Under the pieces are notes generated by a model. The model saw nothing but the letters and a program-made list of their open reading frames with translations. It made no database searches and had not been told where the DNA came from. This document shows positions 33,346 to 46,212 of a DNA stretch of 64,000 nt, piece after piece. Every line of letters begins with the position of its first letter. Position 1 is the first letter of the stretch. The translations under genes were made by a program, and so were the position numbers. Source of the stretch: Undaria pinnatifida (Eukaryota > Sar > Phaeophyceae > Laminariales > Alariaceae); the NCBI GenBank assembly GCA_012845835.1, contig JABAKD010000011.1:5691730-5755729 (forward strand). Direction: 5' to 3'.

Positions 33346-34215
33346 TTACACTCTAGATGTGAGATACAAGATTTCAATGTTGTGTTCTGTAGGGCACTCA
33401 CAAACCGTACCCGGGGTATTTACCCCGGGTATTACCCTACAAAGAACTTCTGTAACTTTTGTAAGACACTCATGCCCGTACCCGGAACTTCTGGAAGTTC
33501 TGTACGCCGGTGCCACAAAGACCCGGGGTACGGGTACAGCATGTTTATACCTGCCCGGAACTTCTGGAAGTTCTGTACGCCCGTGCCACAATACCCGGAG
33601 GTTCTGGATGTTTTGTATGACTTTCACACCCGTACCCGGAACTTCTGGAAGTTCTGTAAGGCTTTCATACCCGTACCCGGAACTTCTGTGAGTTCTGTAA
33701 GACCCGTGCCACAATACCCGGGGTACGGGTACAGCATGTTGTGCACCCGCCCGGAACTTCTGTGAGTTCTGTATGCCTGTGCCACAATACCCGGAACTTC
33801 TGGAAGTTCTGCAACACTTCCATACCCGTACCCGAAACTTCTGGAAGTACTGTAAGACCCCCATACCCTGACCCGGTATCCATAAACCCTACAGAACTTA
33901 AGAGTGGAAGATTTCGTCGAAACTCATCTTTGCAAGCTGTGTGTGTTTCTCCGATCGCGCGTATTACTGGGTGTGTCCTCATGAAGAATATAGGTCGGCG
34001 ACTCCCCTCCCCTTAGAACTAGCTTGTACCAGGGCCAACAGGATGATGTAACTCAATCTGTGCACGTAAACTATAAAACCCGTTTCTGAGGGGGACAAAC
34101 TCTGACGGCTGCTGTGAAATGCCTCAGTTTATCATGCAATTCCTGTAAGGCGTATAACCGGTGGGGGGAGGGCTGGGTTTTTAAGGCGGAGGGCGGAGGG
34201 GGGGGGGGGTATGTA
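33346..34215 (+). mobile_element. R1 element split by a minisatellite
   Basis: CACTCTAGATGTGAGATAC (33,350-33,368) matches the start of the R1 copy at 48,778. The match resumes at GATTTCGTCGAAACTCATCT (33,909) and continues through GCAAGCTGTGTGTG, CTCCGATCGCGCGT, CTATAAAACCCGTTTCTGAG and a G-rich end. Between them lies about 520 bp of tandem repeats. The uninterrupted relative at 48,763-49,060 shows what the element looked like before. Confidence 0.7.
33375..33890. repeat. Minisatellite with GAACTTCTGGAAGTTC core
   Basis: About ten units of roughly 40-50 bp contain CCCGTACCCGGAACTTCTGG and AAGTTCTGTA followed by a variable spacer (ACGCCCGTGCCACAATAC or AGGCTTTCATA). Each core is a palindrome and holds TTCTGGAA, one half of a heat-shock-element pattern. 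Several frames are open on both strands because of the repeat, so I do not call a protein. Confidence 0.9.
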
Positions 34216-34290
34216 GCACTACCCACTGAGTTACCCAGTCACGTGACTCAGTAGCTCAGTGGGTAGTGCTAACCACGTGACTCAGCAATG
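34214..34290. repeat. Palindrome made of inverted tRNA D-arm-like arms
   Basis: TAGCACTACCCACTGAG (34,214-34,230) and CTCAGTGGGTAGTGCTA (34,255-34,271) are a perfect 17-bp inverted repeat. At their centre is the 12-bp palindrome AGTCACGTGACT. The right arm with its flank (TAGCTCAGTGGGTAG) closely resembles a tRNA D arm and box A. CACGTGACTCAG is repeated directly on both sides of it. Confidence 0.75.
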
Positions 34291-37200
34291 GTCTGGTGAA
34301 TACCTGGTAGTGCTCGTATACATCGGTCGTATAGTCTATACTCACAGCTGACGTTTTCAATATTCTATAAAAACTATCATGCGTGTCGTGGGTCTCACCG
34401 ACTTCATATTTGTTCGTTCCGAGCGCGCTCGTTGTCGACATCGTTACCTACAGTAATTACGATAGTGTATTCCTAAACACAATTAATACTATCAATAGGT
34501 GATATTACATGGCGAGGGGAGAGCCCCGGAGATTCCTGCTACCAGGTATAATTTGAAGTCGACGAGAATCAATTGACGAGCTCGAACACACTTCTTCCGT
34601 TCGTTAGCACTGATACCTTTATAACCAACACCGGTTTCCGTTGTATTATGAGGCGTTTCAGCGGGGGACGATATCCTGGAATCTTGACACCCCCCTCAGC
34701 CATTAATTAATAGGAGAGATGTGCTGTCTACCGGTCTAGAAGACAGCCATATGATGAATAGATTGATACGAAGAGATCGTTTGCACTCTGTCCCCGTTGT
34801 CGAGAAAATCGCCCGAGGGAGTGTGTCATCTTGCCTCGCGTATACCAGCAGCAGACAGCAAACACGCTGTATGATTACAAGGACAGCAGTAAGAACGTAC
34901 ACTGCCGCAGGCGCCGTGCGTACGTATTGTAGCCGATCCTGCTGTGCGCTGCTGCCGTGCGCCTATTAACAGCACGACTGCTGTCCCAGGTAAAACTGCT
35001 GTACCAGGTACACCCCAACGTCGCAGTTTCGAGCTGTGCGATGCCCCAACGTCGCAGTTTCGAGCTGTGCGATGCCGTTCAAGCGTAGATTTCCGGTGTC
35101 AAAAGTACTGCTACTATTGTGCATGCCAGATGAGCCAAGGTGCCAGCGTGCAACCGCCGCATGTAAGAGGCAGGAGGAATTTGCAGGCCTAACCGCCCGG
35201 CATGCTCACTCCCGTCCATCTGTCTGGAAGCAGGAGACAACAGCAAGCGAAGACCAAAGGCGCAGCCACAGCAGCAGCAACGCCGAGCCAGCTATCGTTT
35301 ATCGAGCCAGCTATCGTTTATCGTACACACACCTACCCAACCACGGCTTGTGATTCGGCTTGGCGTGTTCTCTTGTCTCATACGGCTTCGGTTCCTCCGA
35401 CCAGACAACACGAAAACGATAGACCGAGCGTGCCCTTGTTCGTGCAGGATTGTGGCAATGCACGGGGTCGTGGCAACTTCAGCGCGAGTGGGGCAGCACA
35501 TGACACAGGTACTCGTATAGAGAGCCCGACGATACAGCAGCAGTGGATAGTGAATCGCCGTGAAGGTGTCCCGTAGGAAGAAAAAAAGACATCGATCATG
35601 TTGCGTTTGGAAAAATGGCCTGACCTTTTCTCTCACTGTCTTCGCGATCTGTTCGTCAGAGGCCACTGGCTGCTCCGTCCATGCTTGAACCCCCAAGCGA
35701 CGAAAACCCCTCCGTCTCCAGCCTGATGCTTTGGTTTGCTCCAGCTGCGCGCTGTGCGCTATGCAGTGTACTAACCCCTGCATAATCTCGTCATTTTGAA
35801 TAACAATGCCTCTGAAAAACTATACAAGAACTTCGCAGTTTTCAGTGTTTTTGTTTTCTTGTTCCCGAGCAGCCCTGCGGAAACGAGAAAGAAGCGGCGG
35901 TGTGAGGGGCATGGACTGAACCCATTGCCCCAGGCTAGCCTCGGCAAAACTGCCTGGCAACCACAAAAGGCGTGGTGGGCCAGCAGTGTCACAGAAATCG
36001 AAGCGAATAACGGCGTGCCGACATCGCGAATCGTAGACATAAAGATTAGTCTCTAGACTAAATGTTTGACGCGCTTCAGACGTAAATTTGAGGACCTTTC
36101 GATAACTATATTGACGCCCCATATGGCAATTGGCGCCGTATCCAAAAGGTCTCGTGTTGGCAGTCTGGCGCATTGCCTGCTGCTGTAGTGCCGTGCTGCA
36201 TAGTATTGTACCAACCTGGCATGGCTGGAGATCCGCTAGATAAGACTCGCACAACACCCGGTACCCAGTACCTGGTAGTGGTCAAAGGCCAAAGGAGGGA
36301 AGAGGTGATTCTGTGTAATTTGATGGGCTTCGGGCGAAGCGGCATAAGTTGTACCGCTTGTCCTCCCGAAAACCGAAACTGAAACATGGCACCGAATATC
36401 ACACAGCGATCACCGAACACAGACAACAGACAACCCAGGGGCGAGTTCCGACGGGTTGGACAAAAGTTCCAAATTTGCAGAGATTGTTTGGATCGAACAA
36501 CCGGCAAGCACAGCAATCGACTTGCACAACAAGTTCGACACACCCCAGCAGCACCCTTCGGCGAGGTCCTAACCGCAGAGGTCGTGCTATCTACAGTGCG
36601 TCTCCGCCAGACCGCCGCCACATCGCACAGGCAGGATCTTCGTGTCCCAGAAGCAAAAACAGACGCTCGGATTCTTTGAGGCGCCTGTTGGAATCAGACG
36701 GATCACGGACTCCGGCAATCCACCAGCCAGCCCAGCGTCGCACACTGACGGACCTGTGTAGCATATACGAGCCTACAGCCTTCCAGCACAAAACGCGGAG
36801 AGTCGACAAGCAAGAATAGCACATCGGGCCTGCTCCTGTCTTTGCTGGACCTTCCTTGATGTCGGAGCTTGGGCGCTTCTCCGCTTTGGAGCGGGCGGCA
36901 GCAATGCTTGATGTGAGCTCGGCTTTCGTTGCTTGCGAGTTGCAGTCTCTTTCTCGTGACGACAGGCCGGAGCGTATCAAACGGTATCTTGATTCGTGGA
37001 GAGTCTAACGGTTGCCGTTGCCGAGTACCAGGTAGGTTAATACAGGATGCCTGCACGTGGCAGAAAGCCCGTCGTTGACTTCGTCCGTCGCCGAAGGAAT
37101 GGTTGAAGGGTGCAGGATCGGCGGTACCGTAGGCCGAGGCGACGATGCCACCCCAATTTTCCCCTGTGTACCCGTCAGCATGTCCGCAGTTTTCATTTCC

Positions 37201-38371
37201 CGTCACGTATCATATACCATACATGTGTAACGGAATGAGAGTCTATCAGGAGACCGGATGCCATACCGGGAGGCTAAAGGGCTGGGTGCTCTCGAGCAGC
37301 CTGTATCGTAACTGTAGACCGAGTGCTGCTGCAGACGTGTACGGCAGGCGGCCGACTGCCCTTGGATCGAGCGGGAGTACTGAGCAGCGTACTGGTAGCA
37401 TGTAGTGTAGAGGTGTATTACGCCGCCTGACGAAGCCGCTCTTCAGCATGAAAGTTGAGCTGGTGGTGGTGGTGTTCGTGCCCAAATCTTATCGCGTTGC
37501 ATTCGTACTTACTGCGTTAAACTGTAGTACCAGTTAATACTACATACAGTAGATCGTTGGCGCATGCGGGCATCGTTCGTTTCGTTTTGGCGATGATGGC
37601 ATGGGAGGAGTAGACGCCCACGAAAACCAGTACGGTTGTGTCATTCGTACCTTGTACATATGTGCGTGCCTGCACCTTGTTCAGAGCTCCAGATCAAGAC
37701 GACCGCTGACCCAGGATGCGGTTTGCTGTTCTTGTTGTTGTGTTGTTGTGACACACTCGGCAGACACCGGACAACGACGACGCTGAATTGGAGTCGCCTA
37801 GCGACACCATCCCAGCGGGTGGTAGGTGAGGGGATGTTGTGGTCAACGCGGTATGGTACGCCATAAGGATCCCGAGACACTTATGATAGTCTCCCGCCAC
37901 TACTACCAGGTACAGCAGTAATACTTTGCGTTGCGACAAGGATCGGTTGTTGCGGGTGGTGGTTTCAAACGTCGGTGCTCGCCTGCAATTTACTGCTACG
38001 TTGATTCCCGATGGACACGGAACGACCCAGCGGGCCTGAATCAAATCCAACCGCTTTCCGAGCTCCTAATCCGTCCCCATTATCATTACGAGTGGTGGTA
38101 CTTCCGCAATCGAATCGTAACAACCCGTAGTCTGCTTGCGGCAACAACGTCAGCTGAATTCATTGTCACCTGCACAATGCGCCTGCTGTACGCACCACCA
38201 GCCGTATTCTGCTTGTTTTGAGCGGAGCACTTTGTACCTGCGCGGTCTACCGCGCCTCACGCAGTATTTGTTCCCATTTCGCGTTCTTGATTGCCGTTAA
38301 ACTCCGCACGTCTGATATACCTCGTTTCCCGGCAGCCCAACCAGAGCAACGAGGGCGCTAGGGGGGACGCG

Positions 38372-39497
38372 ATGGCCCCCCCCTGCCGGCTGCGGAACAT
38401 CGAAACCGTGCATTCTCTACCCGTTCGCAGAACCCATAACAAGTATTACGCTGTCTAAAAAGGCGTGGGACGACGCTCACGCAAAGAAGGAAGCCGCTGA
38501 CCAACCACCTCGACATCTGCTTGGAGAAGAGAGAACAGCTTGAACAGGGAGGCTCTTCCGCTCCAGATCGGGGTGCACCAAAGCAACGAAAGAGTGAAAC
38601 GGCCAGAGCCGCACTGCTCCGAGCCGATCAAATTGCTGCGGAGTGCGACGGCCGGCTCAAGGTCGCCGACGCGCGCTACCTTATGGCGTGCAATACCCTC
38701 GAGGAGGCGCAGGCGGCGCTTCACCAGGCCGAAGCGGGGGTGGGGGTCCACGGGAAGCGACAACGATCGACGGACTGCGACGGTAGCGTCGTCGCTGAAG
38801 TCGAAGAGTCGGGGCCGAATCGGCGGAAAGGCGGCGGCCCGCGCAAGGCCTGTAGGAGACGTGTCGGCCCCGATCGTGATTGAGCGACGTGGAGTCGGAG
38901 AAGCGCCTCCAAGCGTGTCGCTTGCGGCAGACACTGCGCAGGAGGCGTCGAGCACGCCCAGGCCAAGCTTTTCGCAGTCCGCGCCGAAGCGAAGACCCTC
39001 AGGGACCACCCTGACCGGGCGGCGGGGGCGAGGATCAACTTGGAGGAGCTTGAACGCGCCGCTGCAAACGACTTCATGGCGTTGGAAGATCTCTTTGGTT
39101 CGGCAGAGTACCAAAAGGTCTCGGATGAATCCCTGAAGAAGCAACAACCGAGGCTGCGAAGGCGGCGGCTGAGATCGTCCGCACTGAGAGAATCAAGAAA
39201 AGGCCGAGAAGCTTGCTTACCCCCACGAGTTTCCCGAGGGAGGGTGGAAGGTTCAAGAGAGCAACAAGCGTGTGGACCGCGTCGTCCCTCCACCCACCCC
39301 GTATGTTCCCCGGCCCCACTCGAAGGGAACAACCGTTATTCACCGTCACAGGTGGGCCTTATGATCTTAGCTCAGGAGCGGAAGAAGGCACAAGCGGAAC
39401 AAAAGCGGAAGGCAAGGGCGGCAGCGAAACAGCGTGGTGCAGTGCGGCAGTCTTCTCGATCAACGCGCGGCAAGCCGGCCGCGGTGTTCGAGCATAG
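38372..39497 (+). pseudogene. Coiled-coil gene, E3 copy, many frameshifts
   Basis: Aligns along its whole length with the intact gene but has at least eight one-base indels: an extra A in GAAACCGTGC, one C fewer in AGAACCCATAAC, an extra T in GCTGTCTAAAAAGG, an extra base in GACCAACCACC, and a lost base before the final CATAGG. The density of one-base indels raises the possibility of consensus error rather than true decay. Confidence 0.7.
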
Positions 39498-41814
39498 GAG
39501 CTCCGTCACTTCCTCAGCCGTAAGGGAGTGGTCGCGACAGCCCGGTGTGGCCACCAGTGTCGACTTTCGCCCCTCGCTCGGTTACGCCTACCGCCAACCC
39601 CGTACACATGTTACTTTTCATCGAACAACGTTTCGCTCGACGTGCCCATTTATACGCCGTCATGTTCTGCCGCTGAGCTTACGGCTCAAGGAAAACCCGA
39701 TAACCTGGTCATCGTTACCTCCCTCTGTCAGAGGTATGGGTGTCCCGGTCTAGCCTTCTCCCCGGACATCTTCCTCTCCTTAATATCCAATCTTCCACCA
39801 ACCATCTTCTCGCGGTCTTCGACTACCCACACGCCTGAGGCCAATTTAGTAGAGCCTCGACCGCCGCGACCAGCCGGAGTACTGCACCCCGAACGACCGA
39901 TCTGGCCTCGAGCGACGCCTGTACTACCAATTGGAGCGCGAACGCCACGCCTTCACCGTCTCCCGCGCCGAACGCCGAAACTATGCGCTATTTGGCTGTG
40001 CGGTATATTTCAGTAATCGTCTACACACCTCGGTGAGTGCCGTTCTTTCATTCAGCAGCTTTTCCCTTGTCTCTCCCCGGTACTTTTACCGGAGGGCGGG
40101 CTATGCATTCTCTTTCGTACGAGCTCTGTTTCCCCTCGCGTGTTTGTCCTGTTCTGATCGTCCTTTCGAAGTTGCAGCTACGCCTTGGCTGGGAATATTC
40201 GTTACTCTTTTCGTGTTCTTCTTTCGGATTATTTGATCAAGTGGACCTAAAGGTATGCTTGACTATGGCAGGCCTAAAACTGCCGTCCAAAGTTGATTTT
40301 ACACCGCTCAGTTTCCCGGTCGCCAGCTCTCTCTCGAACTGCCTTGAATTTCCCCCACGTTTGTTTTAGGGAACACGACTTGAAATTAGTGTGGGATGTA
40401 TTTTTTCAATAGTGTTAAGAATGCTTAAGGTTGTATCTACCCTCACTCCCGGCTGCTGATTTCCTTTATGTACACCGTTGTTGTGGTTTGTTAATAACTT
40501 GCCTTTTCTACATTTTCAGGAACGTTCATTAGACCTTTCTGGTGTCTGTCCATGCATCCTGTTTGCGCTTGTGCACGGGCCAATTGCCCTTCCATCCTGG
40601 TTTGCCAGTTTTGGAGGCGTGAGGTGAGTCAGTGAAGCGCGCCGAATGTTCGATCAGTTCTACGATGGATTCGGCTCCTCGTATTTTTTTCTGTTCATCT
40701 GCGTCTATGACTCTGCACGGTGGGGCTGATGTTACGGTGGTGCCGTTCGTCATAAAGGCGTGATTTGTACTTTACAAAGCTCGCTGGCAACTTGATGCAA
40801 GGGTCGTGTGTTGTTACGCGTGATAAGATCGCGTAACAAAGTACCGTGTTCGGAGGTTAAAAGGGCTTTTCGACTACTCAGCCGCAATTTCTTGCAGCTG
40901 GCCCGTTTCTTAATACCTTGACTGTATTTATTATACCCGATGACACTGAGCAAGAACGCCGAGAAGTGCGACGGCGCTCGCGGCTTTATTTTTCTGAAAT
41001 CCACTTCTATGATCGTCGGGGGCGGGGGCGCGTAGAGTTTGGGGGGAAAGAGGGTGACGCGAACGGACTAACAATAATCAGCGTTTGAAAACAAAAGAGC
41101 GCCGTGCTTATCGATGAAAAAATGAACGATCTTTTGGTGGTCACGTTATTTTCGGTAGTGTCGAGACAAAGAAGCACATTTTGAGCACACTTTTCAGACC
41201 GTGCGGCGCGCACACAGCACCTATCCACTGATCGCGCCACGGCCGGAACTTCAGGGAGGAGAACGCGAATTTAAACACCTCTCCCACGCTTTTCCCCTCG
41301 TGGATTCCCCCCCCACCCCCCCATTCGCCCCCCTCGTTAAGGAATCTCCGCGAGCGATCAGGGAGGCTACGACGACGTTCCAAAGCTAGTATGTGCCACT
41401 CTGAACTGAAACATAGTAACCGTCGGTGAGGTGCGGCGTTGCAATTTCACAGTTTTTCCTTGTCCTTCCCACCCGTCTTTCTACGGAGCGGGCTGAAGTG
41501 TTTTTGTACGACCTCTGTCGCACTGCTGTGGACGATGCTGCCCTGCTGGGTTGCTTTTTTTAATTGCGCCTCGCCTTCGTCGGCGGGTTGGGATATTTCG
41601 TAGTCCCTTTCGTGTTTCCTTTCCGACGATCTTGAGCAAGTGGATTGAGCGTGTGTACTTGACTATGTCATATGCAGGCCTAGGCTTAACTGGACTGTAC
41701 ACCGTTTTGTTCCTGGACGACTGCTACGACAGAAGTATGAAGGTTTCCTGGACGACTGCTACGACAGAGTATGAAGGTATACCGCTTTTTGGCTGAAACG
41801 GTTTCGGCATGACG

Positions 41815-41850
41815 GGGCTTGTTAACCCAAAATCGATGGGATTTTCGTCA
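41815..41850 (-). repeat. Solitary minisatellite monomer in module B
   Basis: GTTAACCCAAAATCGATGGG is the E3 counterpart of the monomer at about 12,655. It is related to the tandem array at 2.5-3.1 kb. Confidence 0.7.
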
Positions 41851-44800
41851 TTTGTTTTTTGAAAAAAATCGTTGTATATCACCCTAAGAGCCATGAGATT
41901 GGTCATAGGTTATGATCACAACACTCTTTTTCCCTCCCCAAATCAGGTTTTGCCTCAGAGCGGTATAGACCTCCTAAAGCCAAGAGCTCCAGAAAAAACA
42001 TCGTGCACCTCCACTGCTCTCTCTCTTTACAACCCCCTTTTTTAACTGTATCCTCTTGTTTGTTTTGGAAACGATAGTCGACTAACTAGTGTGGGGTAAA
42101 AATTGCAGTAGCGCTAGGACTAAGTTTGGTCTTCACCCTATTCCCGTTCACGGTTTTGAACCCTTGTGTTGTGGTGTAGACCTCGCCGTTTCGGCATACG
42201 GGGTATCATATATGTTGGACTGCGACTTTCTGTCTGTTTTTCAATTCCACCCCCCGTTTTGGCGTGCATTTGATCGTCCTTTCGCCTTGTTTGCATGTTC
42301 TTTCGAGAGAGCTGCTGAAAGTGGGGTTAGATGGAGCGCGCCGAATGTTCGATCAATGCTCCGACTTCCCCCATGGACTCGATTTGATTCCCTCGTGGAT
42401 TTTCCCGTGCATCTGCATACTACGACCCCGCAAGGTGGGCACTAACGTTCCGATATCCACTCGTGTTTCATGCGTGGAGGCGTTTTTTGCAGTAGGTAAA
42501 ACCATTTTTCGTGCCTTTCGACGAACGTGAGCTCTCAGAAGACGCCTATTTCTTACTGATTACATCAACACGAAGTATATGGTGATCATGATGAGCAAGA
42601 ACGCAGGGAAGCACAGTCAGCGCAACGAGGCTTTCATTTTCCGAAAGAAATCATCCCTTCCATGACCGATCGTCGGGGGCGGGGGCGGTGTCTTAAGAGG
42701 TGGGTGGGGGACAAAAACGATCAAAAGTGGAAACCAACCTTGTACATAACATCAAAAAAAAGAAGAAGCTGCAGCGTTGAAAACTGCTGCAAGGCGCCGT
42801 ATTTTCCGGTTTCGAATAACTGACCTTTGTGTGTGTTCATTTTTCATGGCTTGTGTGTACAAAAAATTAGCCCATTTTGATCGCCTTTTCGGGCCGTGCG
42901 ACCCGCACACAGCAACGATCACTGGTCGCGTCACGGCCAGATTTTTCATGATTGAACAATGATAATATTTCAAACTCTTGACCGCCTTTCCCTCGTGACT
43001 AACCCCTTCAAACCTCCCCCCCCTTCCCCCGCCCCTAACCCTCCCCCCCCGGCCCCCCTCCAGGTAGAGCGAGCTTAAAGGCCACGCTACGACGACGTCC
43101 CGAGGTACCCAACAGCGTCAGCCCTCGAAATGCTCAGTGCTCGGCGGCGCAAGGTCGGGATGGACGTCATGGCTAGCGTTTACGACTTGGCCGACAACCG
43201 TTTCGACAACACAATGGTTGTGACGGTTACAGAGTTAGGGCTAAGACTAAAACGCACCAACGTTTTTCTGGGGACATAGTGCTTGGAATTAGTATGGGTT
43301 TAAAATTGAGAGTGGCAGCAGGGTTTGACAGTCAAGTTAATTTCAACTTTTGAAAAAATTGTCAACCTTTTTGTCGAAGCCGAGCCAAAGACGATCCGCG
43401 CTCAGCAGGGTGTGTGCTGTTCTGGATGAGGCGGGGCCGAGGGGGTTGGGCAGGGCTAAGGAGGGCTGAGGATGGCAGTGTGGTACGGAAGATGTAGGCA
43501 GGGGTTGACGAGATGTTCAGGATACGGCTTGGGCCTGGATGACGAGGTCGGGCGGGAATAGAACGACGAAGACGAGGAGACGAGTAGAAGCAGGAAGACG
43601 GAGGCAGCCAGGGGCGACTCATCGAGGGCTGTTGGCTGACAGATTCTGCTTCATGTTTTGGCTATGGCGGCGTCGATGTTGGCGGTACGGTATAAGGAGC
43701 GGCTTCGGCAGTATGTAGTGTGAGGGTGTTGGCTGCACCTCAGCGCGGTGGCAGGTGAATAGGCGAATGAAAGCGGTGGGATGGCGAAGTGTGAAGGGTA
43801 GTGGTGCAAGGTGTTGGAAGTTTACTTATTATTAATGGAGTGACACTTTTTGCTGACTTCTTTCGCTGATGTTACGATTGCAAAAAAAATGTTATTATTA
43901 TTTTTGCCACCCTTCAATGTGCAGCAGCGTGAACTTCTTGAACTTCGAACACTCAAAGAAAATAAAACAGTTCGATAATAAGGTAGAAGACATGTGCAAA
44001 ATGAAGCCCAAAAAAACACGTGTATGGGCATGTCACCCCTGCTCCCACTTTTCCCCACCCCCCGAAAGCCAAAACGGTGAAGTTCAAAGAGGGGTTGAGG
44101 TGAGGAGTTATCTCGGCAGACGACGGACAAGAATATTTACTCCATGAAATTCCGTGTACATGAGATCCCAGTTGACAATGAACGAATGGGAAAGCAAAGC
44201 GCATCGTGCATCGTGGGCCCGTCATCGTCAGCCTGAGCACCACCGCCATCGTACTGAAGATTGTCAGCATGAAAAGCGGCGTGTTTCACCCACATTATTA
44301 TCTGCCAAAAAAGGCAAACAGCCATTAAATAGTAGCTAGGCCTTAGCTAGGCCGACGCCTCCGTACAGGAACATCCGGGGCGCCCGCAAACATAATATTA
44401 CCTGTGCACCCCTGGCTCAAGATCAGCCCAGTGAAACGACCCACGGCAGAAGCTACAAATATAAATAGAACGGTGGGGGAGTGCGCCATTTTTTTTCGTT
44501 CTGGAGCTGTTCACTTGAGGAGGGGGGTCTATACCTCTCCCAAAAATCTGATTGCTATTAATATTACAGTCAGTAGTGTTGGATAGATCGTACACCGAAA
44601 GTTTCGATATATCGTTCGATAAAATGAATATATACACATAGTCTATATGGAACGGAAAAAAGTTGGGGATTAATCGAAAACGTTTTCGATAATTAGACAA
44701 ACGATGGCAGTACGATATAAAGCGATAAAACGATAAAACGATAAAACGATAAAAATGCCGAACGTCCCCCAGGGGGGCAGGTGACACAGCTCTTATTACA

Positions 44801-45365
44801 TGCATCTCCCAACAGGTGATTTTCCTTACTGTTCGAGAGGGAAAAACAACAAGAAGAAAGTGCTATTATTATAGACTATAGTCGATTAATAATGCCAAGG
44901 CACCAGGGTAGCACCATAATGTTCACTAGGTATACATACAACGAAACTTGTAAAATTTTAACAAAAAGAAAATAATCCGACGAAAATTGGGTTATAAACA
45001 TTCCCGTCATCCAGAAAACTTTTCAGCCAAAAAGGGGTATATACCTCAATATACCTCTATTGTAGCATGCGCCACACGCAAAAAAAGGCAGCAGACAAAA
45101 GGACAGCAAGGCACCAGACCAACCCCGCCCGCACGTATAGAAGCAAATCAGCCCCCCCACACCTACCGCCCCCCCCCCCGTTGATTCTACCAATACTGAG
45201 CAAAGCATATGACGCCAAAAAAAACGTGGGGGGGGGGGGGGGCTAGGGATGGGGATCGGGGGTGGGTGGGAGTGGAGTGGCGTGGAGTTGGGGTAACAAA
45301 AAAAACAATAAAGAACTAAGAGGTTGTTTGCTACACGCGCTCGAATAGCAAATACACTACAGTAT

Positions 45366-45545
45366 GGAGTGCTCCCTCTATAGTGCTGGTTGCCCGCCAT
45401 AGTGCCCGTGGATTTCTTAACATACATGGGAAATACCAGCAGTGCGGGCAGTAAGCGGAGTAGTGCCGGTTGCCGCTATGGTGCCGACATTTTCGGCTGA
45501 ACCAGATACCGGCACTCTATAGAGGACCACTACCTGCCGTACACA
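45366..45545. mobile_element. CTATAG inverted-repeat element, M2' copy
   Basis: The duplicate of the element at 16,196-16,375 with few changes. It moved here with the segmental duplication. Confidence 0.5.
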
Positions 45546-46159
45546 CAAAAAATAGCCGGCGGGTAGAACGGGCGAATTACCGACCGACGGGCAACACCGA
45601 CCAACGGGCGGTCACGATCGCCGTCGACGCATCCGGCTGACCAACTCAACTCCGATCGTTTCGTGTGCTTATAATCAACCACATGATCATCAACAACAAC
45701 AACAAGAGCAACGACGACACCCCCCCCCTCCCTCCCCCAACGTGTCGTGCTCACTAAGAAAGTTTGGTCATGTCTAACAACGCGGTGTCAATAGTGCGTG
45801 ATACACATACCTCGTACTATTATTACCCCTCCTCCTGCTTGACAAGTCTGATTTTGCCGCGCTTTCAAGCGACCCAACAAAAACCATTATGTCATCGTTT
45901 TTTTTGCTGTTTATGCAAAGGATCCCTCATGATCGTTTGTTGTTACTTGTATGAGCTATGCACACCTTATAACTTTCGACGGCGTGAAAAACAACAGGCG
46001 TCCGTCGACCGGGACCCTCATTGCCAGCCTCCCTCGCGTACGTATGCCCGCCTTTTCATGTCACCCGACGACCGTATCTCCCAAAAAAACACAATTAAAA
46101 AGAAGATTGGGACGGACACACACCAACGCCCAACCACAGAAACGCAGTTTGGTCGGGGT

Positions 46160-46212
46160 AAGGTGGGGTTGTGTTGGGTTGTGTTGGGTTGTGTTGGGTT
46201 GGGTTGGGTTGA
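46160..46212. repeat. Decamer repeat (GTGTTGGGTT)n, long allele
   Basis: About four decamers plus GGGTTGGGTTG, expanded relative to 16,990-17,025. Confidence 0.85.

Larger units (their letters stand above)
34390..43310. repeat. Block E, copy 3 (subfamily A)
   Basis: It begins with the 5' part shared with E2 and E4 (TCACCGACTTCATAT), then follows E1 from about 35,870, including both modules A and B. It lacks E1's CTATAG element and R1 insertion. From about 38.3 to 42.9 kb it differs from E1 and E5 by many one-base indels, while E1 and E5 agree with each other. Apart from the broken coiled-coil gene no coding region is supported. Confidence 0.85.

Noticed and set aside
33346-33864. Long frames through the GAACTTCTGG minisatellite
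   Set aside because: Open on both strands because of the repeat; no non-repeat protein context.
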